From Natronobacillus azotifigens (GTDB lineage Bacteria > Bacillota > Bacilli > Bacillales > Amphibacillaceae): a stretch of DNA of 64,000 bases. The stretch spans positions 62,001 through 126,000 of the forward strand of contig NZ_JAPRAT010000002.1 in NCBI RefSeq assembly GCF_026805325.1, written 5' to 3'. Positions within the stretch are counted from its first letter, which is position 1, and each line of letters starts with the position of its first letter. A program made the translations under genes and the position numbers. This document shows positions 28,257-37,784 of this stretch, in pieces. The notes below the pieces were generated by a model. It was not told the origin of the DNA. It did no database searches and saw only the letters and a program-made list of their open reading frames with translations.

Positions 28257-28430
28257 ATGAAAAACGATAAAATTGTAACACTAGCGACAGTAACATTAGA
28301 AAACAATCCTGAATTGTACAAAGTAGTTGATAGTTTAAACCGTACATTAAAAGAAGATGATTTAATGTTTGGTTTAGCATTAGATGAGGATGATCATGAA
28401 ACAGCGATCTTTACTATCTATCGTACCTAA
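28257..28430 (+). CDS. ypmA: Small conserved protein YpmA
   Basis: A 57-residue soluble protein of the YpmA (DUF4264) family, conserved between dinG and ypmB in Bacillus; function unknown. The pattern KIVTLATVTLENNPELYKVVDSLNRTLK followed by FGLALDEDDHETAIFTIYRT is characteristic. ATG 28257 is preferred over ATG 28239, which lacks any upstream site, although the chosen GGGAT site is also weak. It overlaps ypmB by 35 bases in another frame. Confidence 0.85.
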   Translation: MKNDKIVTLATVTLENNPELYKVVDSLNRTLKEDDLMFGLALDEDDHETAIFTIYRT

Positions 28431-28926
28431 TTGGCTTAAAATCGGTTTGGTTGTTGGGTTTCTTTTATTGATTGGGTTTCTTGGTTATGGTATTAATTTG
28501 TATCAAACCATTCAAGCAAACAAAACAGAAGACTTTGATCAGACGAGAAGAAGAGTCATTGCTGAAACAGAGCTAGTCGAAATAGATGACATTTCGCGTT
28601 ATCATGGTAATGCTTTTTATCATGTCGTTACAGGGACGACCAGTGAAGATGAGCAAGTACTAGCTTATGTTTTAGTGGATAACGATGAAGAAGAAATATT
28701 GATTTATCATCTTTCAGAGTTAACATCAAAAGAAACGGTTACACACACCTGGCAAGAAGAGATGGACGTTAAGGAACTTTTATCTAAACAATATGGAATT
28801 AGGGGTACTACACCATTGCTTGAATTCATTTATATCGATGCTAACAACCGTTTAAGCTATGATTATTACCGTTTAGATGATGGCTCTTATGATAGTGGTA
28901 TTTCTTTTTCCCAAAAATTTAATTAG
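28396..28926 (+). CDS. ypmB: YpmB-like membrane-anchored protein
   Basis: A 176-residue protein with one N-terminal transmembrane helix (IGLVVGFLLLIGFLGYGINLY, about residues 15-35) and an extracytoplasmic domain of the YpmB/DUF5590 (PepSY-like) type. YHGNAFYHVVTG and the ending FxYIDANNRLSYDYYRLDDG fit. Start ATG 28396 with GAGGATG upstream, within the end of ypmA. Role in B. subtilis is not established. Confidence 0.85.
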   Translation: MKQRSLLSIVPNWLKIGLVVGFLLLIGFLGYGINLYQTIQANKTEDFDQTRRRVIAETELVEIDDISRYHGNAFYHVVTGTTSEDEQVLAYVLVDNDEEEILIYHLSELTSKETVTHTWQEEMDVKELLSKQYGIRGTTPLLEFIYIDANNRLSYDYYRLDDGSYDSGISFSQKFN

Positions 28927-28941
28927 AAGAAAGGTGATTTC

Positions 28942-30126
28942 ATGCAATTAGCAAATCGCGTGCAAACATTAACACCATCAAGTACTCTAGCTATTACAGC
29001 GAAAGCGAAGGCGCTTAAGCAAGCAGGACATGATGTCATTGGTTTAGGAGCAGGTGAACCCGATTATAACACACCGGAGTATATCTTGAATGCAGCTAGT
29101 GAATCCATGCATGCGGGATTAACAAAATATACTCCAGCAGCAGGTATTATGGAATTGAGGCAAGCTATTGTTGATAAAATGAAAAATGATCATCAATTGG
29201 ACTATCAAACCAATCAAGTTATCGTGACACTAGGGGCAAAACATGCGTTATATACCTTGTTTCAAGTACTGTTAAACGAAGGAGATGAGGTAATTGTACC
29301 AACTCCTTATTGGGTTAGTTATCCTGAGCAAATAAAACTTGCTGAAGGGAAGCCTGTTTTTGTTACTGCTCAAGAAGAAAATCAGTTTAAAGTACTTCCT
29401 GAACAGTTAGAGGCAGCGATTACAGATAAAACAAAAGCTGTGATCATCAATTCACCTAGTAACCCTACAGGTATGATGTATACGAAAGAAGAGTTAGCAA
29501 CCTTAGGTGAAATTTGTTTAAAGCATAATATCTACATAATATCTGATGAGATATATGAAAAATTAATTTACACCGAGCAACAGCATGTCTCCATAGCTGA
29601 AATTTCGGATAAACTAAAGAGTAGTACGATCATAATTAATGGTGTTTCAAAGTCTCACTCGATGACGGGTTGGAGAATCGGATATGCAATTGGCAACGTT
29701 GATATTATTCAAGCCATGACAAACCTTGCTTCACACTCAACATCGAATCCAACCACAGTTGCTCAGTATGCTGCTTGTGCAGCCTACCAATCTGATTCGA
29801 ATGCAGTAGAAGAAATGAAAGTTGCATTTAAAGAACGCCTGGATCAAGCATTTGAATGGATATCTGCATTACCGGGAGTTAGTTGTATAAAACCTAAAGG
29901 TGCTTTTTACTTGTTTCCTAATGTTATAGAAGCAGTGAAACGAACTGGCTTTGAAACGGTGGAAGATTGGGTTACAGCAATTTTAGATGAAGAAAAAGTT
30001 GCTCTTGTTCCTGGTTCAGGGTTTGGTGCGCCAAATAATGTTCGTTTGTCCTATGCAATTGGATTAGATCAATTGGAAGAGGCAATCAAGCGGATACAAC
30101 GTTTTATCGAAAGACATCAACAATAA
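28942..30126 (+). CDS. aspB: Aspartate aminotransferase
   Basis: PLP-dependent aminotransferase interconverting aspartate and oxaloacetate. The 394-residue class I subfamily Ib enzyme has [35 protein letters not shown] and the PLP lysine in [25 protein letters not shown] precedes the ATG. It sits 15 bases after ypmB and 25 before asnS, as in B. subtilis, coupling aspartate supply to asparaginyl-tRNA synthesis. Confidence 0.97.
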   Translation: MQLANRVQTLTPSSTLAITAKAKALKQAGHDVIGLGAGEPDYNTPEYILNAASESMHAGLTKYTPAAGIMELRQAIVDKMKNDHQLDYQTNQVIVTLGAKHALYTLFQVLLNEGDEVIVPTPYWVSYPEQIKLAEGKPVFVTAQEENQFKVLPEQLEAAITDKTKAVIINSPSNPTGMMYTKEELATLGEICLKHNIYIISDEIYEKLIYTEQQHVSIAEISDKLKSSTIIINGVSKSHSMTGWRIGYAIGNVDIIQAMTNLASHSTSNPTTVAQYAACAAYQSDSNAVEEMKVAFKERLDQAFEWISALPGVSCIKPKGAFYLFPNVIEAVKRTGFETVEDWVTAILDEEKVALVPGSGFGAPNNVRLSYAIGLDQLEEAIKRIQRFIERHQQ

Positions 30127-30151
30127 GAAGGATAATTTTGGAGGTATTTTT

Positions 30152-31444
30152 GTGAAAAAGACAATAAGGGAAGTCAAAGATTATGTAGGAAAAGAAGTAA
30201 AAATGGGTGCATGGCTTGCAAACAAGCGTTCAAGCGGAAAAATTGCATTCCTCCAGTTACGTGATGGTACGGGATTTATTCAAGGAGTCGTTGTAAAGGC
30301 AGAAGTTGGGGAAGAGGTCTTTCAATTAGCGAAGAATATTACCCAAGAAACATCCTTATATGTGACAGGAACTGTTGTGGAGGATACACGTTCTCCATTT
30401 GGCTATGAGTTACAAGTAAAAGAATTAGAAGTTATTCATGCGGCGGTTGATTTTCCGATTACACCAAAAGAACATGGAACAGAATTTTTAATGGATCACC
30501 GTCATCTATGGTTGCGATCAAAAAAACAACATGCAGTGATGAAAATAAGAAATGAAATCATCAGAGCAACTTATGAATTCTTTAATGAAAATGGATTTAT
30601 CAAAATTGACCCGCCAATTTTAACTGGTGCTGCTGCAGAGGGCACAACAGAATTATTCCACACAAAATATTTTGACGAAGAAGCTTATTTATCACAAAGT
30701 GGACAACTCTATATGGAAGCGGCTGCCATGGCGTTTGGAAAAGTATTTTCTTTTGGCCCAACATTTCGTGCGGAAAAATCCAAAACAAGAAGACATTTAA
30801 TTGAATTTTGGATGATTGAGCCGGAAATGGCTTTCATGAATCATGAAGAAAGTCTTCAAGTGCAAGAGAATTATGTAAGTTATTTAGTTGCCTCTGTTTT
30901 GAAGAATTGCCAATTAGAATTAAATACGCTAGATCGTGACGTAGAAAAACTAGCAAAAATCAAAGCACCATTCCCAAGAATTACATATGATGAAGCTGTT
31001 ACGTTATTACAAGAAAAAGGTTTTGACGATATTAAATGGGGAGAAGATTTTGGAGCTCCTCACGAGACAGCAATTGCTGAAAGTTTTGATATGCCAGTGT
31101 TCATCACGCACTATCCTGCTAACATCAAAGCATTCTATATGAAACCAGATCCAGAACGTCCTGAGGTCGTTTTATGTGCGGATTTGATTGCGCCGGAAGG
31201 TTATGGGGAGATTATTGGGGGATCACAACGAATTGATGACCTAGATTTGATGAAACAGCGCTATGAAGAACACCAGCTTTCTGGTGATGCTTATCAATGG
31301 TATTTGGAATTAAGACAATATGGTAGTGTGCCACACGCAGGTTTTGGTTTAGGACTAGAACGTACGGTTGCATGGTTCTCTGGTGTAGAACACGTTCGGG
31401 AGACGATTCCTTTCCCACGTTTGTTAAATCGTTTATATCCATAA
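30152..31444 (+). CDS. asnS: Asparagine--tRNA ligase
   Basis: Class IIb aminoacyl-tRNA synthetase charging tRNA-Asn. The 430 residues include the N-terminal OB-fold ([24 protein letters not shown]), motif 2 [22 protein letters not shown] and motif 3 [15 protein letters not shown]. Start GTG 30152 with GGAGGT at 30140-30145. No T-box leader fits in the 25-base gap to aspB, so regulation must come from the upstream promoter. Followed by a strong terminator. Confidence 0.98.
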   Translation: MKKTIREVKDYVGKEVKMGAWLANKRSSGKIAFLQLRDGTGFIQGVVVKAEVGEEVFQLAKNITQETSLYVTGTVVEDTRSPFGYELQVKELEVIHAAVDFPITPKEHGTEFLMDHRHLWLRSKKQHAVMKIRNEIIRATYEFFNENGFIKIDPPILTGAAAEGTTELFHTKYFDEEAYLSQSGQLYMEAAAMAFGKVFSFGPTFRAEKSKTRRHLIEFWMIEPEMAFMNHEESLQVQENYVSYLVASVLKNCQLELNTLDRDVEKLAKIKAPFPRITYDEAVTLLQEKGFDDIKWGEDFGAPHETAIAESFDMPVFITHYPANIKAFYMKPDPERPEVVLCADLIAPEGYGEIIGGSQRIDDLDLMKQRYEEHQLSGDAYQWYLELRQYGSVPHAGFGLGLERTVAWFSGVEHVRETIPFPRLLNRLYP

Positions 31445-31448
31445 AGAA

Positions 31449-31490
31449 AACAACCCCCGATCGTTATAAGCTCGGGGGTTGTTGATTCTT
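31449..31490 (+). terminator. Rho-independent terminator after asnS
   Basis: A 12-bp GC-rich stem (31449-31460 with 31472-31483) with an 11-base loop, followed by TGATTCTT. Confidence 0.8.
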
Positions 31491-31750
31491 CGTGATTATG
31501 TTCAAAAAGCGGATAATAATTCAAGAAATTAAAATGCCCTTTACAGAATAATCCATCATAATTACAGATTCCAAAAGTTATCCCTTTTTCATATGCATGT
31601 TTTTCAAAGGTAGCCTCTCCCTACCGCAAAGTTGGGTGATAGTATAAAAGGTATAACAAATCATTGGTGTAACGGGTCTAGTAAGATAAGGAAAAATCTC
31701 TACTGCTTGAAGTTTCGCTTTATGGTAAAATGTTTGAAGAGGTGAGTGAA
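31491..31750. other. Intergenic region before dnaD with a solo element end
   Basis: No gene. At 31707-31723 it holds TTGAAGTTTCGCTTTAT, matching the right end of the birA-panB elements at 16 of 17 positions. A short hairpin GGTAG/CTACC lies at about 31610-31625. No strong promoter pair was recognised. Confidence 0.5.
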
Positions 31751-32443
31751 TTGACACAGGAAGATCAATACCAGAATTTTTTAATGGATCAAATAACGAT
31801 CCCAAGTAAATTGTTATCAGACTATCACAAACATAATATCGCAGAAAAAGAAATGATTGTTATTCTTCAAATTCATCGCTTCTCTTTATTAGGTGTTTAT
31901 TTTCCTACACCGGATGAAATTGCAGCAACAGTATCCTTTGATGGACAGGAATGTAGCACAATATTACGTAAACTGCTCCAAAGAAACATGCTAAAAATTA
32001 TCGAAACGAATGATGAACAGTCGATGGTAGGAGAGCGTTATTCATTAGAACCGTTGTGGGTGAAACTTTATCAAGATTCAACAGATAAACAGGAGCAGTC
32101 ATCCAATGAATCAATGAATATATTCCTTCTTTTTGAACAAGAGTTTGGGCGAACGCTTTCTCCATTTGAAATTGAAAATATTAATATGTGGATTGATGAA
32201 GAAGAGCAAGAGCCAGCACTGATAAAAGCAGCTTTGAGAGAAGCAGTGTTAATGAGCAAGCTGAATTTTAAATACATTGATCGAATTTTGCGCGAATGGA
32301 AACGAAAAGGGATCCGTTCTGTTGGACAAGCCCGAGAACATTCGAAAGCATTTCATGATCGTCAAAGTCAGCAAAGTAATAGGGGCCAGACTGAACAAAA
32401 AAGAGATCACTCCATTTATTACAATTGGCTCGAAGACGAGTAA
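31751..32443 (+). CDS. dnaD: DNA replication initiation protein DnaD
   Basis: DnaD remodels origin DNA with DnaA and helps load the replicative helicase via DnaB/DnaI. The 230-residue protein has an N-terminal winged-helix oligomerisation domain (about 1-100) and the C-terminal DDBH2 domain. FGRTLSPFEIENINMWIDE, LIKAALREAVLMSKLNFKYIDRILREWKRKGI and the end YNWLEDE are present. TTG 31751 has AGAGGTGAG just upstream and gives the usual length. ATG 31730 has no site. Confidence 0.95.
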   Translation: MTQEDQYQNFLMDQITIPSKLLSDYHKHNIAEKEMIVILQIHRFSLLGVYFPTPDEIAATVSFDGQECSTILRKLLQRNMLKIIETNDEQSMVGERYSLEPLWVKLYQDSTDKQEQSSNESMNIFLLFEQEFGRTLSPFEIENINMWIDEEEQEPALIKAALREAVLMSKLNFKYIDRILREWKRKGIRSVGQAREHSKAFHDRQSQQSNRGQTEQKRDHSIYYNWLEDE

Positions 32444-32457
32444 AGGAGGGGATTGTT

Positions 32458-33120
32458 GTGCTAAATAAAACAGAAATTCGATTTGTATTAGACGTGATGG
32501 AAAGAATGTTTCCAGACGCAGAGTGTGAGTTAGTTCATGATAATCCATTTGAACTTGTTATTGCTGTAGCATTATCTGCACAATGCACAGATCAATTAGT
32601 GAACAAAGTAACCAAGGATCTTTTCAAAAAGTATAAAACACCAGAGGATTATTTGTCCGTTTCCCTGGAAGAATTACAGAATGATATTCGATCGATCGGT
32701 TTATTTCGTAATAAAGCAAAGAATATTCAAAAATTATCGCAATCATTACTTGATCATTTTAATGGGGAAGTACCAACGACGAAAGAAGAATTAGAAACAT
32801 TAGCAGGTGTAGGCAGAAAGACAGCAAATGTGGTTACGTCTGTTGCTTTTGGTGAACCAGCCATTGCCGTTGACACGCATGTAGAGAGAGTGTCCAAACG
32901 ATTAGGCATTTGTCGGTGGAAAGATTCTCCCTTAGAAGTAGAAAAAACGCTTATGAAGAAAATTCCTCGCGATGAATGGAGCGATACTCATCATCGGATG
33001 ATTTTTTTTGGAAGATACCACTGCAAAGCACGCAACCCAAATTGTGAGGAATGCGATTTACTTGTGCTTTGTCGAGAAGGAAAAAAGCGGATGAAACAAA
33101 AAGGAGCATCGAATTCATGA
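32458..33120 (+). CDS. nth: Endonuclease III
   Basis: DNA glycosylase and AP lyase that removes oxidised pyrimidines. The 220 residues carry the helix-hairpin-helix LAGVGRKTANVV with the catalytic lysine near 119, DTHVERVSKRLG with the catalytic aspartate, and the 4Fe-4S cluster C-x6-C-x2-C-x5-C near the end (CKARNPNCEECDLLVLC). GTG 32458 has AAAGGAGGGG upstream. It overlaps the following ypoC by four bases. Confidence 0.97.
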   Translation: MLNKTEIRFVLDVMERMFPDAECELVHDNPFELVIAVALSAQCTDQLVNKVTKDLFKKYKTPEDYLSVSLEELQNDIRSIGLFRNKAKNIQKLSQSLLDHFNGEVPTTKEELETLAGVGRKTANVVTSVAFGEPAIAVDTHVERVSKRLGICRWKDSPLEVEKTLMKKIPRDEWSDTHHRMIFFGRYHCKARNPNCEECDLLVLCREGKKRMKQKGASNS

Positions 33121-33467
33121 GTAATGAAAAGAGATCTTTGATTCAAGTTTGGAAAGATGAACGAGATTCCATTTCAACATTATTTCAAGAAAAAAAATAC
33201 AAAGAAGCGATCAAGCCAATGCAGGAATGCACAAAAAATTTTTTGCGAATTATCCTTGAATTAAATCATCTTAAGTCATCCATGCATTTAGATCAGGAAG
33301 CTTTGGAACAAGTAAAACATAAACCAATCAACCTGTCAGAACGGTTGGACTATGTTGATCAAAATCCAAGTCAATATCACGCATTTATTCAGTTAGATGC
33401 ATTGTATACAGAAGTTGAGAAATTAGCTGCGAAAGTTGAGATTCTTGAACAAACAAAAAAGAGCTAA
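33117..33467 (+). CDS. ypoC: YpoC-like protein
   Basis: A 116-residue, helix-rich soluble protein at the ypoC position (nth-ypoC-ponA). Coupled to nth by ATGA, with AAAAGGAGC upstream. The family motif is the SERLDYVDQNPSQYHAFIQLDALYTEVEKL region. Function unknown. The ORF upstream of ATG 33117 is only nth in another frame. A terminator shared with convergent ponA follows. Confidence 0.8.
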   Translation: MSNEKRSLIQVWKDERDSISTLFQEKKYKEAIKPMQECTKNFLRIILELNHLKSSMHLDQEALEQVKHKPINLSERLDYVDQNPSQYHAFIQLDALYTEVEKLAAKVEILEQTKKS

Positions 33468-33486
33468 AAATCTAGCTCTTTTTTTT
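33455..33486. terminator. Bidirectional terminator between ypoC and ponA
   Basis: AAAAAAGAGCTA (33454-33465) pairs with TAGCTCTTTTTT, with A and T tracts on both sides serving both convergent genes. Confidence 0.85.
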
Positions 33487-33500
33487 GTTAATCCAAATTA

Positions 33501-36008
33501 CTAATCGCCCTGGTCTGTTTCTTCATCATCGGGTTCCTCATCAGGATCGTTTTCATCCTCTTCATCATCTCCATTTTCATCGTTTGATGAGTCATCTGAA
33601 TTTGAATCATTTCCTGAATTCCCTTGATTATCTCTATTCCCATTATTACCTGGATCAGGCGTTTCTTCTTGAGGTTCTTCAGGCTCTTCCGGTTCTTCCG
33701 GTTCTGGTTCTTCTACCTCTTCTTCAGGGATTTTTATCTCTATTCGTTCGGTATCACTTCTATTGGAACTATTTCGATTACTTACTGCACTTACTTCTAT
33801 CGTGTATGTGGAACCGCGCTCCACATTACTGATTGTAAAACTCGTATCTTCGGTTGTCGATTGATTATTTGCTGAACCATTGGTTCCATACCTAACTTCA
33901 AAAGTAACATCTTCGTTTCCATAATTCCATGATAGGTTAATTTGATTACTGCTTTCATCATAAGTGGCTTTTAAACTTCTTACGGCTGCAAGTTGATCAA
34001 ACCGCTCAGAAGATTGTTTCGGTTCATGACCACGTTTGAAAAGTTCGGTAACAATTTGAGAATCAGGTGTATACTCACTTGGTAATTTTGCCGGATTCGA
34101 ACCCCGTTCAACACCGACGCGAACAACGGAATTCGGCATTTCAAAATCTGGAGTATCCTTACCAGATGATATACTAGACATTAATTCTTTAAATAATAGC
34201 CTCGAAATCCTTGTGTCTTTGACAGCTTCGGTATTGCTATCTGGATAACCTGCCCAAATAGAAATGGAATAATTCGTTGTATAACCGGCAAACCAAACAT
34301 TAGAATTATTATCTGTAGTTCCTGTTTTCCCGGCTACCGGCAATCCTGGTATGTTGGCAGCTGTTCCTGTACCACTACTCACTACAGTTTTTAACATATC
34401 AGTGATCATATAAGCAGTGGAATCAGACATCGCTGCTTCAGGTGTTGATCGAAAACTTTCTTTATGACCATCAGGAAATACTACTTCTGATACAGCATAA
34501 GGTTCATTATAGATTCCTGCATTTCCAAAAGCACTATAAGCTCCAGCCATTTGGAGGGGTGTAACTCCAGTTTCTGTTCCGCCAATAGCGTCACGTATAT
34601 TTATTTGATCATCATAAAATTTGATTCCTAGTCCTTCGGCAAATGCTTGTGCTTGACTCAATCCAACAGCATCTAGCGCTTTGGCGGATGGAACGTTATA
34701 GGACTGTTCTAGAGCACGACGTGCGGTCATCCATCCATGATTATTTCGATCCCAATTTCGAATCGGATCCGTACCTGTTACTTCAAATGGCGCATCATCA
34801 TTAATTTGTTCATAAGTAGACCAATTTAAATGTTCAATTGCGGGTCCAAACGAAATAATTGGTTTAATTGCTGATCCAGGTTGTCTACCATCACCTTGAA
34901 TGGCATAATTCCAATCACCCGCTTGACGATTACGTCCACCACCAATCGCTCGAATGGCGCCAGTTTGGGTATCTACCACTGCGATACCAGATTGCAAGCG
35001 ATCATCTGGAAAACTAATTGGACTATCTTCAGACAATACGCGTTCAACATGTTGTTGTGCAGAAGGATCTAATGTTGTATGAATTTCTAGTGAATCCGTA
35101 TAAATGTCTATTCCTAATTTATCTTCCATTTCTTTTGCTACTTGATCAAGAAAAGCACGATAAGGCGTGGCTTTTCTTTGGGTAATATTCAACATATCCT
35201 CAATTGACACAGCTCTTGCTTCATCTGCTTCTTCCTCAGTAATCTTTTCGTGGCGAACCATTAGGTTAAGCACTGTATTCATTCTTCTTTCTGCCAAGTC
35301 AGGATTCACGGTCGGATCATAAGCGGAAGGGCGTTGTGGCAATCCGGCTAGTAAAGCTGCCTCTGGCAACGTTAACTCATCCAATGTTTTCCCGAAATAA
35401 ACTTCTGCAGCTGTTGCTACACCATATGCTCCAGCTCCGTAATAGATTTTATTTAAATACATCTCTAAAATTTCATCTTTTTCATAACTGCGGTCCAATT
35501 GTAATGCTATCCATTGCTCTTGTACTTTTCGCTTTACGGTTTGGTCTGTAGAAAGAAAGGCACCCTTTACTACTTGCTGAGTAATAGTACTACCACCTTC
35601 TGCTCCAAAACCTCTTGAGACGTTAGCGAGCACTGCACCACCTATTCTACGAATGTCGATTCCAGAATGATCATAGAAACGAACATCTTCCGCAGCTAAC
35701 ACAGCGTCAATTAATACTTCGGGGAAATCTTCATAATTTACCGATGTTCGTCTTTCTGTGCCTAAATCAGCAAACAACTCAGCGTTCATATCATAAACTT
35801 TTGTGGAGGTAGGATCTACTAATAACGCATGATCTAGCTCAGGTGCTGTAAAAATATAATAAGAAAAGACAGATCCAACACCGATAATGGTAAGGAGAAA
35901 AATTGCTAATAGGCTTAGCATGATTTTTTTCCATATGGATGGTTTATTTTTTTTCATTTCTTTTTGTTGTATTCTTCTTTGTGTACGTGATTGGCTATTA
36001 TTTGCCAT
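33501..36008 (-). CDS. ponA: Class A penicillin-binding protein 1 with FN3 domain and acidic tail
   Basis: Bifunctional peptidoglycan glycosyltransferase and transpeptidase. The 835 residues comprise a basic cytosolic start, a transmembrane helix (IMLSLLAIFLLTIIGVGSVFSYYIF, about 29-53), and a GT51 domain with AAEDVRFYDHSGID and GGSTITQQVVK. The transpeptidase has SAIK (in GSAIKP), SYN and KTGTT. A fibronectin type III-like domain (about 680-760) follows. The end is a low-complexity PEE/PEP and Asn/Asp-rich acidic tail of about 75 residues. Convergent with ypoC and in one unit with recU, as in B. subtilis. Confidence 0.96.
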   Translation of the reverse strand: MANNSQSRTQRRIQQKEMKKNKPSIWKKIMLSLLAIFLLTIIGVGSVFSYYIFTAPELDHALLVDPTSTKVYDMNAELFADLGTERRTSVNYEDFPEVLIDAVLAAEDVRFYDHSGIDIRRIGGAVLANVSRGFGAEGGSTITQQVVKGAFLSTDQTVKRKVQEQWIALQLDRSYEKDEILEMYLNKIYYGAGAYGVATAAEVYFGKTLDELTLPEAALLAGLPQRPSAYDPTVNPDLAERRMNTVLNLMVRHEKITEEEADEARAVSIEDMLNITQRKATPYRAFLDQVAKEMEDKLGIDIYTDSLEIHTTLDPSAQQHVERVLSEDSPISFPDDRLQSGIAVVDTQTGAIRAIGGGRNRQAGDWNYAIQGDGRQPGSAIKPIISFGPAIEHLNWSTYEQINDDAPFEVTGTDPIRNWDRNNHGWMTARRALEQSYNVPSAKALDAVGLSQAQAFAEGLGIKFYDDQINIRDAIGGTETGVTPLQMAGAYSAFGNAGIYNEPYAVSEVVFPDGHKESFRSTPEAAMSDSTAYMITDMLKTVVSSGTGTAANIPGLPVAGKTGTTDNNSNVWFAGYTTNYSISIWAGYPDSNTEAVKDTRISRLLFKELMSSISSGKDTPDFEMPNSVVRVGVERGSNPAKLPSEYTPDSQIVTELFKRGHEPKQSSERFDQLAAVRSLKATYDESSNQINLSWNYGNEDVTFEVRYGTNGSANNQSTTEDTSFTISNVERGSTYTIEVSAVSNRNSSNRSDTERIEIKIPEEEVEEPEPEEPEEPEEPQEETPDPGNNGNRDNQGNSGNDSNSDDSSNDENGDDEEDENDPDEEPDDEETDQGD

Positions 36009-36026
36009 AACACATCTTCCTCCATT

Positions 36027-36617
36027 CTAAAAATACAATTGATCAATGATGCTTAAATAATCAATTTTGACAGGGTATTGTATCGGTATCTCTAAGCCCT
36101 GTTCTTGTATTACTTGATAAGGGATTGACTTTCTCCCTCCATTACTTTGACTCTCCCAATACGGAAAAAGTTTCGTTGCTGGGAAAAAAAACGTTTGATC
36201 ATAACAATGGAAACGAATTAAGATAAAAGCAATACCACTATGCGCAACGATAGATTTCATATGTTCGACCTGATGTTCATGAAAATTACTTAAAGGGAAC
36301 GAAGTCTTGTTTTTTGTTTCTTTTGCTTCAAAATCAATATATTTTCCTCGATAAAGTCCATTATAATCGGTTGTAGATGCCTGCTTAAAATATCCTTCCT
36401 TAATTACTGCCGCACTACGTTTCGGGTAATCCACTTTAACAATTTGAACAGGTGTGGGTTTTTTGTGTACAACAGCGATATCTCTACTCAGATAATATTT
36501 GTTTGTATCATTAATATCTTCTTCTAAAGTCATTCCCCGATTACTGAAGTCAGGATCTTTTTTTCTCTTTGAAATGCTAGTAATCTTGTTATTCTTCTTT
36601 CCATTCGGATAATTCAT
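36027..36617 (-). CDS. recU: Holliday junction resolvase RecU
   Basis: Cuts Holliday junctions and modulates RecA in recombination and chromosome segregation. The 196-residue protein has [14 protein letters not shown], the catalytic core [14 protein letters not shown] (D, E, K) and [18 protein letters not shown] 36617 follows GGAGGG; the longer frame from 36674 has no such site. Co-transcribed with ponA 18 bases downstream. Confidence 0.96.
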   Translation of the reverse strand: MNYPNGKKNNKITSISKRKKDPDFSNRGMTLEEDINDTNKYYLSRDIAVVHKKPTPVQIVKVDYPKRSAAVIKEGYFKQASTTDYNGLYRGKYIDFEAKETKNKTSFPLSNFHEHQVEHMKSIVAHSGIAFILIRFHCYDQTFFFPATKLFPYWESQSNGGRKSIPYQVIQEQGLEIPIQYPVKIDYLSIIDQLYF

Positions 36618-36641
36618 TACATTTCCCTCCTGCATGAGAGT

Positions 36642-36650
36642 ATCATACCA
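36642..36650 (-). promoter_or_regulatory. Extended -10 promoter of recU-ponA
   Basis: On the minus strand TGGTATGAT (TG, one base, TATGAT) lies about 25 bases before the recU start. Confidence 0.5.
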
Positions 36651-36829
36651 GATAATTAGTACTTTTGAGAACAAAAAAGCATAATTGAGTAAAATATAAG
36701 GAATGAACCACGAAAGAATAACTTCAATTGATCCTACTCCTATTATAATCCTATTTTGGTTATTTTATAATCCTACTTCTATATTATTTTTTTCATCATA
36801 ATAATAGTTTGGTAAATAAAGAGCATTAT

Positions 36830-36863
36830 AACACTAGTTTTGTATAGAAAACACTAGTTTTGT
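36830..36863. repeat. Tandem 14-base direct repeat in recU / 36939-ORF intergenic region
   Basis: AACACTAGTTTTGT occurs at 36830-36843 and 36850-36863, period 20 (about two helical turns). This is a spacing seen for tandem operator half-sites. No regulator is suggested by the sequence. Confidence 0.5.
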
Positions 36864-36938
36864 CAGTTGGGAAGGTAGATAGAAAGAGTTGTCGAAATCA
36901 AAGTTAACCAAAACAAACGAAAAATGGAGTTGAGAAAA

Positions 36939-37193
36939 ATGCGAGACATAATCGAGAAAGAAGCTTATCAAATGAAGTTTAGAAAACTGATGGATAATAT
37001 GACCAAAGTTGATCAACAGGTGACAATTAAAATAGATCAATGGGTAACAAAAGAAAGAACGATGATGGAAGATAAGATTAATCAAACATCCATTCACTTG
37101 ACTGTTGTTGAGGAAACACAAATAAAAAATAAAGTAACGAAATTAAAGCGATTTTCACTGGCCAAACTATTTATTCCAGCTAGAAATTTGTAA
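36939..37193 (+). CDS. Hypothetical small basic protein
   Basis: An 84-residue, lysine-rich, helix-forming protein with no signal peptide or membrane segment. ATG 36939 has TGGAG at 36925-36929. It lies between recU and yppE where B. subtilis has short yppC/yppD genes, but I do not recognise its family. Residues 10-60 could form an amphipathic coiled helix. Function unknown. Confidence 0.55.
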   Translation: MRDIIEKEAYQMKFRKLMDNMTKVDQQVTIKIDQWVTKERTMMEDKINQTSIHLTVVEETQIKNKVTKLKRFSLAKLFIPARNL

Positions 37194-37301
37194 GTCGTAG
37201 ATAAAGTGCAATTTTAATGCTTCAATGGATGCTGCGTGTTGCAAACTGATTCCCCTTTTTATACAATTCGTGATAAAGTGAATAGAAGGGGGCATTTTGA
37301 A

Positions 37302-37652
37302 ATGAAGAAATTTCTCGACATCACGAGTCAATTAAAGAGCGAATTAGAAAAGTTAAAGCAAAGATATCTAACCGAAGAAAAACCGGAGAACAAACGTGAT
37401 CCTGATTTTTTTGCCATGGCGAAAGCAGAAACAAGCCATCTTTTTCAGTTGATCGATACGTGGGAAGAAGAGGCAAATGATCTTATCCAAAAGCGTGTGA
37501 TTACTTCTGTCCATCCTCAACAAGTTATCTCCACCAAAGAGAACATGGAGCTGTTGTTGATGCATAGTTATTATATTGATGTTAACAAAAAAAGGTATAT
37601 GGAATTATTTCAGTCTGTATTTTACGTTTTCGACTTAGCAGTTCGTAATTGA
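37302..37652 (+). CDS. yppE: DUF1798 family protein YppE
   Basis: A 116-residue helical-bundle protein of the YppE/DUF1798 family, unknown function. DPDFFAMAKAETSHLFQLIDTWEEEA and HSYYIDVNKKRYMELFQSVFYVFD fit. ATG 37302 has AGAAGGGGG upstream; the longer frame from 37236 lacks a site. Position downstream of recU matches B. subtilis. Confidence 0.82.
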   Translation: MKKFLDITSQLKSELEKLKQRYLTEEKPENKRDPDFFAMAKAETSHLFQLIDTWEEEANDLIQKRVITSVHPQQVISTKENMELLLMHSYYIDVNKKRYMELFQSVFYVFDLAVRN

Positions 37653-37689
37653 GTAAAAAAAATATCCTGAATATGGTCATCTGTCTTAG

Positions 37690-37717
37690 ACGTCTTCGCC
37701 TTTCTTAACATAAGTTA
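37690..37717 (+). promoter_or_regulatory. Candidate sigma-K promoter of cotD
   Basis: AC at 37690-37691, 17-base spacer, CATAAGTTA at 37709-37717, a perfect CATAnnnTA. cotD is sigma-K controlled in B. subtilis. Confidence 0.6.
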
Positions 37718-37784
37718 ATAGTGAACCAATCAGATAAGTTAATTGATTGAAGAAAAAGCTATTATAACAGAAAGGGGATCATTT

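Noticed and set aside
33485..33875. Plus-strand ORFs rich in Phe, Leu and His opposite ponA
   Set aside because: They are the antisense of the low-complexity acidic tail of PBP1.
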